A DNA stretch of 64,000 nucleotides from Amycolatopsis umgeniensis (GCF_014205155.1 NZ_JACHMX010000001.1:8122001-8186000), one strand, 5' to 3'. Shown: positions 23,162 through 33,299, numbered from the stretch's first letter. The notes: generated from the sequence alone by a model not told the origin. Program-made: numbers and translations.

Positions 23162-26100
23162 GTCGCCTCACTGGCCAGCAGCCGTGCCACCTCGGCGTCG
23201 GAGAGCCCGGTGATCTCGTCTTCGACAGCCTGCGTCACCGCTTGTGCCAGCTCGGCGACCGTGGTGGCCTCGAACAGGCGACGCAAGGGGAGCTCCACGG
23301 CGAACGCCCGCCGCAGCTGGGCGAGTACCCGGGTGGCCAGCAGCGAATGCCCGCCCAACGCGAAGAAGTCGTCCGTCACGCCGACCCGGTCCACCCCGAG
23401 CACCTCGCGCCAGATGTCGGTGATGAGCTGCTCGGCCGGGTCGCGGGGCGCCTCGGCCGGTCCGATGTCGGACGCGGTCAGATCCGCCGAGGGCAAGGCC
23501 TTGCGGTCGACCTTTCCGCTCGTCGTCATCGGCAGGGCGGCGAGTTTCGCCCAGCGTGCCGGGACCATGTACTCGGGCAGCAGCGCCCGCAGGTGTTCGC
23601 GCAACGCGTCGGCGCCTGGCTCACCGACCACGTAGGCGGCCAGCAGCGGGTCGCCCGACGGGCCCGCCGTGGTGACCACCACGGCCGCGTCGACGTCCAC
23701 GTGCCGCAGGAGGGCCGCCTCGATTTCGCCGAGTTCGATGCGCAATCCGCGGATCTTGATCTGGTGGTCGATCCGCCCGAGGAACTCGATCGCCCCGTCC
23801 TGGCGATATCGGACCAGGTCTCCGGTGCGGTACAGCCGTGAACCAGGCGGGCCGAACGGATCGGGGACGAACCGCTCGGCGGTGAGCGCGGCGCGGTGGT
23901 GATACCCGCGGGCCAGGCGCACCCCGCCGAGGCACAGTTCGCCGGGCACGCCGGTCGGCACCGGGCGGAGATCGGCGTCCACGATGTAGGCGCGGGTGCC
24001 CGCCACCGGCCGTCCGATCGGCATCGCGGCGCCGCCCTGCTGCCCGTCGAGGTCACCGGCCACCGGGTACAGCAGCGAACAGATGGTCGCCTCGGTCGGC
24101 CCGTAGCTGCACAGGAACCGCCCAGGGTGGCCGGTCGCCGCCCACTGTCGCGCGTCGTCGACCGTGACCACGTCGGCGCCCACGTTCATCAACCGCAGTC
24201 CCGCCAGCAGATCCGGTCCGTAGCGCATCGCCTCGCGGTAGAACGCGGGCGCGGTGTCGATGATCGTCACCCCGTACTCGGCCAGCCGTGCCGGAAGCTC
24301 GGCCGGGGTCCAGGACTCCGGGTCGCTCACCACGATCGTCGCGCCGGTGAGCAGCGTGGCGCCGATCTGGTCCATGGCCACGTCGAAGGTCAGCGCGGAC
24401 AGCAGGACCACGCGGTCTTCGGAGCCGATGGTGTAGGCGTCCGCGATCACCCGGCAGTGGTGGGCGTACGACCGGTGCTCGATCATGACGCCCTTGGGCC
24501 GCCCGGTCGAACCGGAGGTGTAGATGAGGTACGCCAGAGCGCGCGGATCCGGCCGGGGTACCGGATTGTCTTCCTCGGCGGGCCAATCCGCCGAGTCGCC
24601 GTCGACGGTCACCACCTCGCGGTCACCGAACCGGCCCGCGAACTCGGGGGAGGTCACCACCATCCGGGCACCGGCGTCGGTGAGCATGAAGTCGAGCCGT
24701 TCGGCGGGATGCCGCGGGTCGAACGGGGCGTACACGCCACCGGACTTGAGTACGCCCAGCAGGACCACCACCGCGTCGAGCGAGCGCTCCAGGCACACTC
24801 CGACGACGGTCTCCGGCCCGGTCCCGCGTGCTCGCAGCAGCCGCGCGAACCGGTTGGCCCGTGCGTTCAGTTCGGCATAGGTCAGCTGTCGCTCGCCGGA
24901 GACCACGGCCACCGCGCCGGGCCGCAGCGCCGCCTGCCGCTCGACCAGTTCGGAAACGCCCATCCGGTGCTCGTCGACGGGATCCAGCGCCGCCAGCCGA
25001 CCTCGATCAGGGTCGGGCCAGTCGGTCAGCAGCCGCCGTCGCTCGTCTTCACCGAGTATGTCCAGCTCGGCCAGCCCGCGGTCCGGATCGGCGCCGATAC
25101 TCGCCAGCAGGCTCAGGTAATGCCCGGCCATTCGCTCGACGGTCGCCCGGTCGAACAGGCTGGTCGCGTACTCGAAGACGCACCGCAGCTCGCCGCCGTC
25201 CCGTTGCTGGACGGACACGACGAGGTCGAATTTGGCCACCGGGGCACCGGAGGCGATCCGCCCGACGGTGGTGCCGCACAGGGTGTCCGGGCGGTTCTCC
25301 AGGTGCTCCAGCTCGAACATGATCTGGAACAGCGGGTTGCGGGACAGATCCCGATCCGGCTGCAACGCGTCGACGAGGTGCTCGAACGGCACGTCCTGGT
25401 GGGCGAACGCGTCGGTGCAGTCGCGGCGCACCCGGTCGAGCAGTTCGATGAAGGTCGGCTCGCCGTCCAGATCGGCGCGCAGGACCAAGGTGTTGGTGAA
25501 GAGTCCCAGCAGTTCCTCGGTTTCCTGCCGGGTCCGGCCCGCCACCGGGGTGCCGACCGAGACGTCGGTGCGGCCGGTGTAGCGGCCGAGCAGCACCTGG
25601 AACGCGGCCAGCAGGGTCATGAACGGCGTGGCGCCCTGTCGGGTGGCGAGTTCGGTCACCGCCTTGGCCACCGGCACCGGGACGGTGACCGCCACCGTGT
25701 CCCCGCGCGGATCGCGCTGGGCCGGACGAGGCCGGTCGGTGGTCAGCTCGACCGGGGTGAGCCCGGCCAGCCGGTCGCGCCAGTACCGGAGCTGCCCCTC
25801 TCTGTCCTGAGTGGACTGTGCGGAGCGTTGCCAGGCGGCGAAGTCCGCGTACTGGATCGGCAGCGGGCCGTCGTGGGCGGCGTTCAGATCGCGGAACAGG
25901 ATGTCCATCGACCACGCGTCGAAGGCGATGTGGTGCAGGGTCAGCGCGACCAGATGCTCGTCCGCGTCCACCCGGATCACGGTGACCCGCAGCGGATGCT
26001 CGCGCCCGAGGTCGAACGGCCTGCCGGACACCTGGTCCATCAGCTCGTGAGCCTCCGTCGGCCTGCCGGTCAGGTCGACCAGGCGGAACGCCACCGGTCC

Positions 26101-29100
26101 CGGCGGATCGACGACCTGCACGGGCTCGCCGCCCTGATCGACGTAGCGGGTGCGCAGCACTTCGTGCCGTGCGGCGAGCCGATCCACCGCGCGCTGGAAC
26201 GCGTCGACGGAAAGCGGGCCGGAAAGCCGCAGTGCCAACGGGATGAGGTACTCGACGCTGCCCGGGTCGAGCTGGTCGAGGAACCACATCCGCTGCTGGG
26301 CGAACGACAGCGGCAGCCCACCGTCCCGGGCGACCGGCCGGATCGCGGCGACGGCGGCGCCGGTGGTGCCCGCGTCGAGCCGGGCGGCGAGACGCTCGAC
26401 GGTCCGGTCGTCGAACAGTTCGCCGACGGTCAGCTCGCCCCCGAACTCGCGCCGGAGCTTCAGCACGAGCCGGATGGCCAGCAGGGAGTGCCCGCCGAGG
26501 CCGAAGAAATCGGCGCGCACATCGACGTGGTCCACGCCGAGCATCTCGGCCATGGCGGCGGCGACGAACCGTTCGGTCGGGGTGCTCGGTGCCGTGTGAT
26601 CGTCCGATGTGGACTCTTCGCTCGACGGCGTGGGCAACGCGGCGCGGTCGAGTTTGCCGTTGGGGCCCAGCGGGAGCGCGTCGAGGAGGTGGATGGCCGG
26701 GGGGATCATGGGCGACGGCAGCCGGGTGGACAGGTGCTCGCTCAGCTCGGCCGGAGTGGTTCCGTTGGCGGACACGGCATAGGCGACGAGGGTGGTGTCC
26801 CCGGCCGGTGCCCGGTGGGGGACGACGGCGGCCGCCGTCACGTCCGGATGCGAGCACAGGGCGGCCTCGATCTCGGCGGGCTCGATCCGCACGCCGTTGA
26901 TCTTGACCTGGTGATCGACGCGGCCGGCGTACTCCAGCGTGCCGTCGTCCCGCCAGCGGGCCAGATCGCCGGTGCGGTACCAGCGTTCGCCGGGAATCGA
27001 GGGGTACGGATGCGGGGTGAACTGGCGGGCCGTCTGGTCCGGGCGGTCGGCGTAGCCACGGGCGAGACCGACGCCGCTGACGCACAGTTCACCCGGCACG
27101 CCGATCGGCACGAGCCTGTCCGCGGCGTCGACGACGAACACCCGCGTGTTGGACAGCGGCGTGCCGATGGGCACGGTGCCCGCCCGCTCGTCGCGGCGGT
27201 AGCGCCCCGCGGTCACGTCGATGGCGCACTCGGTGGGGCCGTAGGTGTTGTCGACCGCCACGTCGAGCAGCGCGGTCAGCCGTTGGCACAGCGAGACCGG
27301 CAGCGCCTCGCCCGCCGAGCAGACCAGGCGAAGCGAGGTGCACCCGGCGAACCCGGGTTCGTCGAGCAGCAGGCGCAGGACCGACGGCACGAGTTGCAGG
27401 ACCGTGGCGCCGTGCCGGGTGATCGACGCGGCCATCGCGGTGGGGTCGCGATGCGCGCCGGGCGGCGCCATGACCAGGGTGGCGCCCGCGACGAACGGGG
27501 CCAGCAGCTCCCACATCGAGGCGTCGAAGCCGATCGTGGTCTTCTGCAGGACCCGATCGGCGGCCGTGAGCTGGTGGCGAACCGACCACAAGACCCGGTT
27601 GCGGATGCCGCCGTGCGTGACGGCGACACCCTTGGGCGTTCCTGTCGAACCGGAGGTGTGCACGACGTAGGCGATCTGCGCGCCGTGGATGGCCGGATGT
27701 TCGGTGAGGGGGATGGTGTCCCGACGCTCGTCCAGATCGATCCGGGTGAGGGTTTCCGGCAGCCGGACGTCCACTCCCGCGTGGGACAGCACCAGCGTGA
27801 TGCCGGTGTCGGCGACGACGTGGCGCAGGCGTTCGGCCGGGTGGTCCGGCGGCAACGGCACGTAGGTGGCGCCGGCGGTGAGGATCGCCAGCAGCGCGAC
27901 GGCCAGATCGGTGCCGCGGTCCATGGCGACGCCGACGGGTGTCTCCGTGCCGACGCCTCGCTGACGTAGGTGGCCGGCGAGGGCCTCGACACGGGCGGCG
28001 AGTTCGCCGTAGCTCAGTTCGTCCACATCGGACAGTACGGCCACGGACCGTGGAGAGCGTGCTGCCTGTGCGAAGAACAGCTCAGGCAGGGACTGCCCGG
28101 TTTCCTCGGTGGTCGAGGTACCGAAGGAGCGAAGCCGGTCCTGTTCGGATTCGGCGGCCAGTTCGAGCGAATGGGCCGGATCCTCCGGCGCTGCGGCGAT
28201 CTCTTCGAGCAGCCGCACGTAGTTGGCCGCCATCCGCTCGATCCGGATCCGGTCGAACAGGCTGGTCGGGTAGATGAGCTGGCCGTGCACCGAGCCGTCG
28301 GCGAACTGCGCCAGGTGCAGCGACAGGTCGAAGGCCGAACTGGCCCACAGTGGCGGGCACAGCGTCACGTCGAGGCCGGGCAGCCGATAAGGTTGGCGGC
28401 GGGCGTCGTACCACGCGATACCGGCCTGGAACACCGGGTTCCGCGACGGATCCCGCTCCGGCTCCAGCTGGGCGATGACCTGGTCGAACGGCACGTCCTG
28501 ATGTGCGTACGCCTCGAGCGCCGTCTTCCTCGCCTGCCCTAGCAACTCCACAAAGGACGGTTCGCCGGACAGATCGCCCCGCAGCACCACCGTGTTGAGG
28601 AACATGCCGATCAGCGGCAGCTCGTCCGGACGCCTGGTGGAGACGGAGACGCCGACAGCGACGTCGTCCTGGCGCGAATAGCGAGCGAGCAGCAGCTGAT
28701 ACGCGGCCAGATACACCATGAACGGCGTCGCGCGGTGGGTCCGGCCCAGTTCGCGCAGCCTGTCGGCGAGATCCGGCGGTACGACGAGGTCGACGCAGTC
28801 GCCGTCGGCCACCCATTTCGACGGCCTGGCGCGATCGGTGGGCAGTTCGAGCGGAGTGATCCCGGCGAGCCGGTCCGCCCAATACGAGAGTCCGCCGGTG
28901 GTGGTCCCTTGTTCTCGACGGCGCAGGGCTTCGTGGTGCTGGAGAGCCGGTGCCGGCAGCGTCGCCGATCCGTAGAACACGTCGAGCTCCCTGGCGAGCA
29001 CACTCCAGGACAAGCCGTCGAAAGCGATGTGGTGGACGGCGATCAGCAGGACGGCCTCGTCGCCGGCCGATCGGACCAGTGTGAGCCGCCACGGAGGTTC

Positions 29101-29454
29101 CGTGCGCAGGTCGATCGGGGTGCGCAGATCGCGCAGCCGGAGTTCCCGCAGGCTCGTCTCGCGTTCCGACGGCGACAGTCCCGTGATGTCCACAATGGAC
29201 AGTTTGACGGGTGCCGGATCGGTGATGATCTGCACCGCCGCGCCGTCCACCGTGTCGAACCGGGACCGCAGAACCGCGTGCCGCGCCGAAATCTCCGTCA
29301 GTGCCGCTGTCAGCGCCCCGACGTCGAGGGCGCCTCGCAAGCGCAATGTCGCCGACAGCAGGTGCTCGATGGCCGCGTTCGAACGCAGCTCGTCGATGAA
29401 CCACAGCTGTTCCTGCGACGGCGACAGCGGGTGGACGTCACCGCTTTCCACCAT
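23158..29454 (-). CDS. Bimodular NRPS (C-A-T-C-A-T)
   Basis: 2098 residues; ATG at 29454 with AAAGG upstream. C1 (about 8-430) has HHIAFDG. A1 (about 465-950; HTSGSTGTPKG, YGPTE) has specificity residues D-A-W-Q-C-A-T-I-D by eye. T1 Ser is 990 (GGHSL). C2 (about 1050-1470) has HHIAFDA, Ala replacing the usual Gly. A2 (about 1490-1985) reads D-V-D-D-M-V-S-I-C. T2 Ser is 2037. There is no epimerase, methyltransferase or thioesterase domain, so the chain must pass on to NRPS-2. Because it opens with a C domain, an upstream donor is needed, most simply the standalone A/PCP pair. The A1 code shares 6 of 9 positions with the known Gln code DAWQFGLID, which is interesting because beta-ureidoalanine is isosteric with Gln. 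Product activated is unproven. Confidence 0.92.
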   Translation of the reverse strand: MVESGDVHPLSPSQEQLWFIDELRSNAAIEHLLSATLRLRGALDVGALTAALTEISARHAVLRSRFDTVDGAAVQIITDPAPVKLSIVDITGLSPSERETSLRELRLRDLRTPIDLRTEPPWRLTLVRSAGDEAVLLIAVHHIAFDGLSWSVLARELDVFYGSATLPAPALQHHEALRRREQGTTTGGLSYWADRLAGITPLELPTDRARPSKWVADGDCVDLVVPPDLADRLRELGRTHRATPFMVYLAAYQLLLARYSRQDDVAVGVSVSTRRPDELPLIGMFLNTVVLRGDLSGEPSFVELLGQARKTALEAYAHQDVPFDQVIAQLEPERDPSRNPVFQAGIAWYDARRQPYRLPGLDVTLCPPLWASSAFDLSLHLAQFADGSVHGQLIYPTSLFDRIRIERMAANYVRLLEEIAAAPEDPAHSLELAAESEQDRLRSFGTSTTEETGQSLPELFFAQAARSPRSVAVLSDVDELSYGELAARVEALAGHLRQRGVGTETPVGVAMDRGTDLAVALLAILTAGATYVPLPPDHPAERLRHVVADTGITLVLSHAGVDVRLPETLTRIDLDERRDTIPLTEHPAIHGAQIAYVVHTSGSTGTPKGVAVTHGGIRNRVLWSVRHQLTAADRVLQKTTIGFDASMWELLAPFVAGATLVMAPPGAHRDPTAMAASITRHGATVLQLVPSVLRLLLDEPGFAGCTSLRLVCSAGEALPVSLCQRLTALLDVAVDNTYGPTECAIDVTAGRYRRDERAGTVPIGTPLSNTRVFVVDAADRLVPIGVPGELCVSGVGLARGYADRPDQTARQFTPHPYPSIPGERWYRTGDLARWRDDGTLEYAGRVDHQVKINGVRIEPAEIEAALCSHPDVTAAAVVPHRAPAGDTTLVAYAVSANGTTPAELSEHLSTRLPSPMIPPAIHLLDALPLGPNGKLDRAALPTPSSEESTSDDHTAPSTPTERFVAAAMAEMLGVDHVDVRADFFGLGGHSLLAIRLVLKLRREFGGELTVGELFDDRTVERLAARLDAGTTGAAVAAIRPVARDGGLPLSFAQQRMWFLDQLDPGSVEYLIPLALRLSGPLSVDAFQRAVDRLAARHEVLRTRYVDQGGEPVQVVDPPGPVAFRLVDLTGRPTEAHELMDQVSGRPFDLGREHPLRVTVIRVDADEHLVALTLHHIAFDAWSMDILFRDLNAAHDGPLPIQYADFAAWQRSAQSTQDREGQLRYWRDRLAGLTPVELTTDRPRPAQRDPRGDTVAVTVPVPVAKAVTELATRQGATPFMTLLAAFQVLLGRYTGRTDVSVGTPVAGRTRQETEELLGLFTNTLVLRADLDGEPTFIELLDRVRRDCTDAFAHQDVPFEHLVDALQPDRDLSRNPLFQIMFELEHLENRPDTLCGTTVGRIASGAPVAKFDLVVSVQQRDGGELRCVFEYATSLFDRATVERMAGHYLSLLASIGADPDRGLAELDILGEDERRRLLTDWPDPDRGRLAALDPVDEHRMGVSELVERQAALRPGAVAVVSGERQLTYAELNARANRFARLLRARGTGPETVVGVCLERSLDAVVVLLGVLKSGGVYAPFDPRHPAERLDFMLTDAGARMVVTSPEFAGRFGDREVVTVDGDSADWPAEEDNPVPRPDPRALAYLIYTSGSTGRPKGVMIEHRSYAHHCRVIADAYTIGSEDRVVLLSALTFDVAMDQIGATLLTGATIVVSDPESWTPAELPARLAEYGVTIIDTAPAFYREAMRYGPDLLAGLRLMNVGADVVTVDDARQWAATGHPGRFLCSYGPTEATICSLLYPVAGDLDGQQGGAAMPIGRPVAGTRAYIVDADLRPVPTGVPGELCLGGVRLARGYHHRAALTAERFVPDPFGPPGSRLYRTGDLVRYRQDGAIEFLGRIDHQIKIRGLRIELGEIEAALLRHVDVDAAVVVTTAGPSGDPLLAAYVVGEPGADALREHLRALLPEYMVPARWAKLAALPMTTSGKVDRKALPSADLTASDIGPAEAPRDPAEQLITDIWREVLGVDRVGVTDDFFALGGHSLLATRVLAQLRRAFAVELPLRRLFEATTVAELAQAVTQAVEDEITGLSDAEVARLLASEAT

Positions 29455-29476
29455 GGCCAGCCTTTCGTGTCCGGTA

Positions 29477-30475
29477 CTACTGACCGTTTTCGCCGGTCGA
29501 CGGCTCGGCCATGGCCACGGCGATCTTCCTGGGACCGGTGAACGGTTCCCGGCCGTGAGAGGAAAGCATGTTGTCGACCATCAGCACGTCGCCGAGCTGC
29601 CAGTCGAAACGCCGGGACGCCGCGCGGTAGCGATCCCGCAGATGGGCGACGACCTCGTCGGGAATGGTGCCGCCGTCGCCGTAGTAGGTGTTGGTCGGCA
29701 GGTCTTCCTCGGAGAGCATCGCGCGCAGCCCCGCGCAGACGTCTTCGGCCAGCGTGGTCACGTGGAAGAACGTGAGGTGGTTGAACCACACGGCCTCGCC
29801 GGTGACGGGGTGGTTGTGCACGGCCCGGCGTCGGGCTGTGGTGCGCAGCCCGTTCCCGTCGAGCCATTCGGTCTCGACACCGTTGCGCGCGCAGTAGACC
29901 GTGACCTCGTCGCGATCAGTGGTGTTGAACGTGTGCTGCCACGGGAGTCCGAACGAGTCGGTGAAGTTGCGTACGACCATCCAGCCCCTGGCCTCGAACT
30001 CCGCCCGCACCTCGGGATCGATCGACGCGAGGATCCGCCGGGTGTCGGCGAGCGGCGTGGCACCGAGGGTGGTGGGCGGCTGGACGCAGTAGAAGAACAG
30101 GCTCAGCGGCCAGGCGGCCTGATACGAGTTCTCGTTGTGCAGGAAGATCTCCTCGGCCTCCGGATAGTCGGTCGAGGTGTACACCTGCCCCTTGATCGTG
30201 CTGCGGGGCGAGGACCGCTCGTGGTAGGTCAGCGGCGTGCCCGCCAACGTGCGGACGCAGGCGTCGAAGCCGTCCACGTCGTCGATGTCGAACCCGCGCA
30301 GCAGCACGGCGCCGTGCTCGAGCAGCCGTTCTCGGATCAGGGGGCGGCTTGCCGCGAGGGAGGCGGTGTCTTTCGCCTCGGCCTGGCCGGGAGTCACCAC
30401 GTAGGGCAAGGCCCGCTCCTGGCCGGAAGACTCGTTTGTCGCGGAGATGGACGGTCCAGCGGTCATGTCCGCCAT
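29477..30475 (-). CDS. TauD/TfdA-family Fe(II)/2-oxoglutarate oxygenase, SyrP-like hydroxylase
   Basis: 332 residues from the ATG at 30475 (GGGGAA upstream). The facial triad is visible as H113-N-E115 (FLHNENSYQAAWP) and H307 (MLSSHGRE); R316 in GPRKI is the likely 2-oxoglutarate contact. The motif HNENSYQ and the region VQPPTTLGATPLADTRRIL are typical of the SyrP subgroup, whose characterised members beta-hydroxylate Asp, Asn or Glu residues, usually while attached to a carrier protein. First gene of the leftward NRPS operon (22 bp before NRPS-1). A beta-hydroxylated residue at the end of the peptide would suit ring formation by the Cys thioesterase of NRPS-2; that link is inference. Confidence 0.85.
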   Translation of the reverse strand: MADMTAGPSISATNESSGQERALPYVVTPGQAEAKDTASLAASRPLIRERLLEHGAVLLRGFDIDDVDGFDACVRTLAGTPLTYHERSSPRSTIKGQVYTSTDYPEAEEIFLHNENSYQAAWPLSLFFYCVQPPTTLGATPLADTRRILASIDPEVRAEFEARGWMVVRNFTDSFGLPWQHTFNTTDRDEVTVYCARNGVETEWLDGNGLRTTARRRAVHNHPVTGEAVWFNHLTFFHVTTLAEDVCAGLRAMLSEEDLPTNTYYGDGGTIPDEVVAHLRDRYRAASRRFDWQLGDVLMVDNMLSSHGREPFTGPRKIAVAMAEPSTGENGQ

Positions 30476-30643
30476 CGTGTCCGTTCCCCGGGGTGCCCAG
30501 AAGAGAATGACGGGTAACGCGGTGGGCACCGGCCATGCCGGAGGTTCTGCGTGTTCTTCTCTGCAACCGCACGCGCCCTCGCGGGCAGGCTCGACCTGCC
30601 GGCGACCCGACTGCCGGGTCGACAGTGACTTCCAGGAGACGCC

Positions 30644-30859
30644 ATGCCCGAGGAGCAGACCGACCAGCGCGCGTACTTGGTCGTGGTCAACGACGAGGAG
30701 CAGTACTCGATCTGGCCCGCCGACCGGGACTTGCCCGCCGGCTGGCACGCCGAGGGCAAACGCGGTGGCCGCGAGGAATGCCTCGCCCACATCGGCGAGG
30801 TGTGGACCGACATGCGGCCACTCAGCCTGCGCCGGCAACTGGACAAGACAGCCGGCTGA
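30644..30859 (+). CDS. MbtH-like protein
   Basis: 71 residues with AGGAG six bases before the ATG. The family signature is complete: [14 protein letters not shown], then L-x2-I-x2[10 protein letters not shown]. MbtH proteins bind and activate adenylation domains. It starts 168 bp from the oppositely oriented hydroxylase gene, so the gap must contain divergent promoters for both cluster arms, and it is followed after 14 bp by the SbnA-like gene. Confidence 0.95.
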   Translation: MPEEQTDQRAYLVVVNDEEQYSIWPADRDLPAGWHAEGKRGGREECLAHIGEVWTDMRPLSLRRQLDKTAG

Positions 30860-30873
30860 GCCGGCCGAGACCG

Positions 30874-31881
30874 ATGGACCTGACTGAGGACGGACCGGCG
30901 GGCGTGCTGGCCACGATCGGCGCGACACCGCTGATCGAACTGACCAAGCTCTACCCCTCCGCGGGATTCCGGTTGTTCGCCAAACTGGAGGGCCACAACC
31001 CCGGGGGGAGCAGCAAAGACCGCGCGGCACTGTCCATGCTGGCCGGTGAAGTCCGTGCCGGACGACTCGTCCCGGGGCGCTCGGTGGTGGTCGAGTCCAG
31101 CTCGGGCAACCTGGGCATCGGGATGGCCCAGGTGTGCCGGTACTTCGGCATCCGCTTCATCTGCGTGGTGGATCCCCGTGCCAGCAAACAGAATCTCGCG
31201 ATCATGCGCGCGCTGGGCGCCGAGGTCGAAATGATCGAGGACGTCGATCCGGTCACCGGTGACTACTTGCCGGTCCGCATCCGCCGCATCCGCGAGCTGA
31301 CCGAGTGCCTCGACCACGCCTACTGGCCGGATCAGTACTCGAATCCGGGGAACCCGTTGGCGCACCACACCACCATGCGCGAGATCGTCGAGCAGGTGCC
31401 GGGCGGGCTGGACTTCCTGTTCTGCGCCACCAGTTCCTGCGGGACGTTGCGCGGCTGCGCGGAGTACGCGCGGGCCAACGACCTGCCGGTGACGATCGTG
31501 GCGGTGGACGCCGCCGGAAGCGCCATCTTCGCCGACGCCCCCGGCCCCCGGCTGATTCCGGGGCACGGCGCCGCGGTCCGTCCCGCTCACCACGCGAACG
31601 ACCTGGCCGACTTCGTCGTGCACGTCGCCGACGTGGACAGCGTGCGCGGCTGCCGCCGTCTCGCCGCGCGCGAGGCCATCCTCGCGGGCGGCTCGTCGGG
31701 CGCGGTGGTCGCGGCCGTGGACAGCCTGCGCGACCGGGTGCCGCCCGGCGCCACCTGCGCGATCGTCCTGCCCGACCGGGGCGAGCGGTACCTCGACACG
31801 ATCTACAACGACGCCTGGGTCACGACCCACTTCGGCGAGGTGCCTGCCGAAGGGCTGGCGCGGGTCCTGGTCGAAGGCTGA
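30874..31881 (+). CDS. sbnA: SbnA-like PLP enzyme (2,3-diaminopropionate biosynthesis)
   Basis: 335 residues from the ATG at 30874. Fold type II PLP enzyme of the cysteine synthase group: GATPLIELTKLYP, the Schiff-base Lys in HNPGGSSKDR (K48), SSSGNLGIGMA as phosphate/substrate loop, and GGSSGA near the C-terminus. The pattern GSSKDR and the C-terminal extension fit SbnA/VioB, which condense O-phospho-L-serine with glutamate to N-(1-amino-1-carboxyethyl)-glutamate. The second step is supplied by the SbnB-like dehydrogenase at 50182, so the cluster encodes both steps of a diaminopropionate pathway. Co-transcribed with mbtH. Confidence 0.85.
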   Translation: MDLTEDGPAGVLATIGATPLIELTKLYPSAGFRLFAKLEGHNPGGSSKDRAALSMLAGEVRAGRLVPGRSVVVESSSGNLGIGMAQVCRYFGIRFICVVDPRASKQNLAIMRALGAEVEMIEDVDPVTGDYLPVRIRRIRELTECLDHAYWPDQYSNPGNPLAHHTTMREIVEQVPGGLDFLFCATSSCGTLRGCAEYARANDLPVTIVAVDAAGSAIFADAPGPRLIPGHGAAVRPAHHANDLADFVVHVADVDSVRGCRRLAAREAILAGGSSGAVVAAVDSLRDRVPPGATCAIVLPDRGERYLDTIYNDAWVTTHFGEVPAEGLARVLVEG

Positions 31882-31906
31882 GGGAAGCGCCTGGGCCGTC
31901 GCGAGG

Positions 31907-31980
31907 GTGATCAGGCACGTAACTCACGTGATCAGAGACGTAACTCGCGTGATCAGAGACGTAACTCGCGAGTTACGTCT
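31907..31980. repeat. Three tandem 21-bp units ending in a 24-bp perfect palindrome
   Basis: Units GTGATCAG-(A/G)-(G/C)... at 31907-31927, 31928-31948 and 31949-31969 are nearly identical. The third merges into a perfect palindrome (31957-31980), AGACGTAACTCG followed by its complement. A further diverged inverted copy (TGATCACGCGAG) follows at 32002-32013. It sits between the convergent SbnA-like and MFS genes and may terminate both. Confidence 0.65.
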
Positions 31981-32054
31981 TCAATCACGCGTGATGCGGG
32001 TCTGATCACGCGAGTGCGGTGCAGCGTCACCCGGCCGACCCGCCCTCCGCGGTG

Positions 32055-33299
32055 TCATTTCGCCGGGGCGGGCGCCTCGAGTTCCGCCAGGTCCGGTGCG
32101 GACCGGACGGCGGGGCTGATCACGGTCGTCAGTGCCAGCGCGCCCATCCACAGCGTGAGCAGCCACACCGTCGAGGTGGCGCCGACCCAGCCCAGCAGGT
32201 AGCCACCGATCAGCGACCCGAGCGGGACGGCCCCGAAGGCGATCATGCCCGCGGCGGCGAGCACCCGGCCTTGGAGGTGGTCCGGGGTGATCGCGAGCTG
32301 GTAGGCCGAGATCCCCACGTTCCACAGTGGACCGACGAAGGCCATCGCGCCGAACACCGCGCCGAGCAGGAGCGGATGGTCCACCACGACCAGCAACGGG
32401 ACCAGCAGGAGCCAGACCCAGTTCGCCCCGATCACGACCGTCTTGAGCGAAAGCCGTCTCGCCGCCGCGGGAGCGACCAGCGAGCCGAGGACGCCGCCGA
32501 CAGCGATGATGCCGAGCATGAAACCGACGGTCGCCGGTGAGGCACCGTGGTTGTCGGCGATCACGATCACGACCAGGAACAGCGCCTGGAACAACAGGTT
32601 GCTGCCGGCGATCAGGAGGGTGGTCGCACGGAGGAACGGTTGCCGCCACAGCCAAACGGCGCCCTCGGTGAACTCCGCGGCACGGGGGCGCTTGCTCGCG
32701 GTGTCCCGCTGGACCTGGAAGTCCTTGCGGATCAACCCGAGCGTCAGCACCGAGACCGCGTAACTGACGATGTCGAACACGAACGGTACCGCGCGGCCGA
32801 AGCCGAACAGGATCCCGCCGAGGGGTTTGCCGAGCATGGCCGCACCCCGGCGGCGGGCTTCGTTGCGTGCCAGGGCCAACGGGAGCTGGGACGCGTCCAC
32901 CACGTTGGGTACGGCGGCCGCGGCGGCCAAGCGGTAGCACACCGCGAAGGTGCCTTCGAGGAAGCCGACCACGAGGATGTGCGGCAGGGTCAGCCGCCCG
33001 AACAGCAGGGCCACCACCAAAGTGCCCAGCACGAGGGCGCACAGGAGATCGCAGTAGATCATCATCCGCTTGCGATCGCACCGGTCGACCAGCGCGCCCG
33101 CGGGGAGCTGGAACAGCAGCTGCGGCAGCAGCGACACGAACCCGGTGAGACCGGCGTCGGTCGCCGAGCCGGTCAACGCGAGCACCAGCAACGGGTAGGC
33201 CACATTGGACACGTTCGAGCCCAGGATCGACACCGCCGATCCGGCCCACAGCAGAACGAAGTCACGGTTTCGATACAGCGGGGGCACGGGGGCGCTCAT
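32055..33299 (-). CDS. Major facilitator superfamily exporter
   Basis: 414 residues from the ATG at 33299. About 12 hydrophobic segments; starts YRNRDFVLLWAGSAVSILGSNVSNVAYPLLVLAL and has the loop 2-3 motif GALVDRCDRKRMM, typical of the enterobactin-exporter-like MFS_3 group common in actinobacterial peptide clusters. Likely exports the peptide product or confers self-resistance. Divergent from NRPS-2, with about 180 bp of shared promoter region. Confidence 0.85.
   Translation of the reverse strand: MSAPVPPLYRNRDFVLLWAGSAVSILGSNVSNVAYPLLVLALTGSATDAGLTGFVSLLPQLLFQLPAGALVDRCDRKRMMIYCDLLCALVLGTLVVALLFGRLTLPHILVVGFLEGTFAVCYRLAAAAAVPNVVDASQLPLALARNEARRRGAAMLGKPLGGILFGFGRAVPFVFDIVSYAVSVLTLGLIRKDFQVQRDTASKRPRAAEFTEGAVWLWRQPFLRATTLLIAGSNLLFQALFLVVIVIADNHGASPATVGFMLGIIAVGGVLGSLVAPAAARRLSLKTVVIGANWVWLLLVPLLVVVDHPLLLGAVFGAMAFVGPLWNVGISAYQLAITPDHLQGRVLAAAGMIAFGAVPLGSLIGGYLLGWVGATSTVWLLTLWMGALALTTVISPAVRSAPDLAELEAPAPAK

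Noticed and set aside
23896..27969. 1357-codon plus-strand frame opposite NRPS-1
   Set aside because: Composition shadow; the minus strand encodes clear C, A and T domains.
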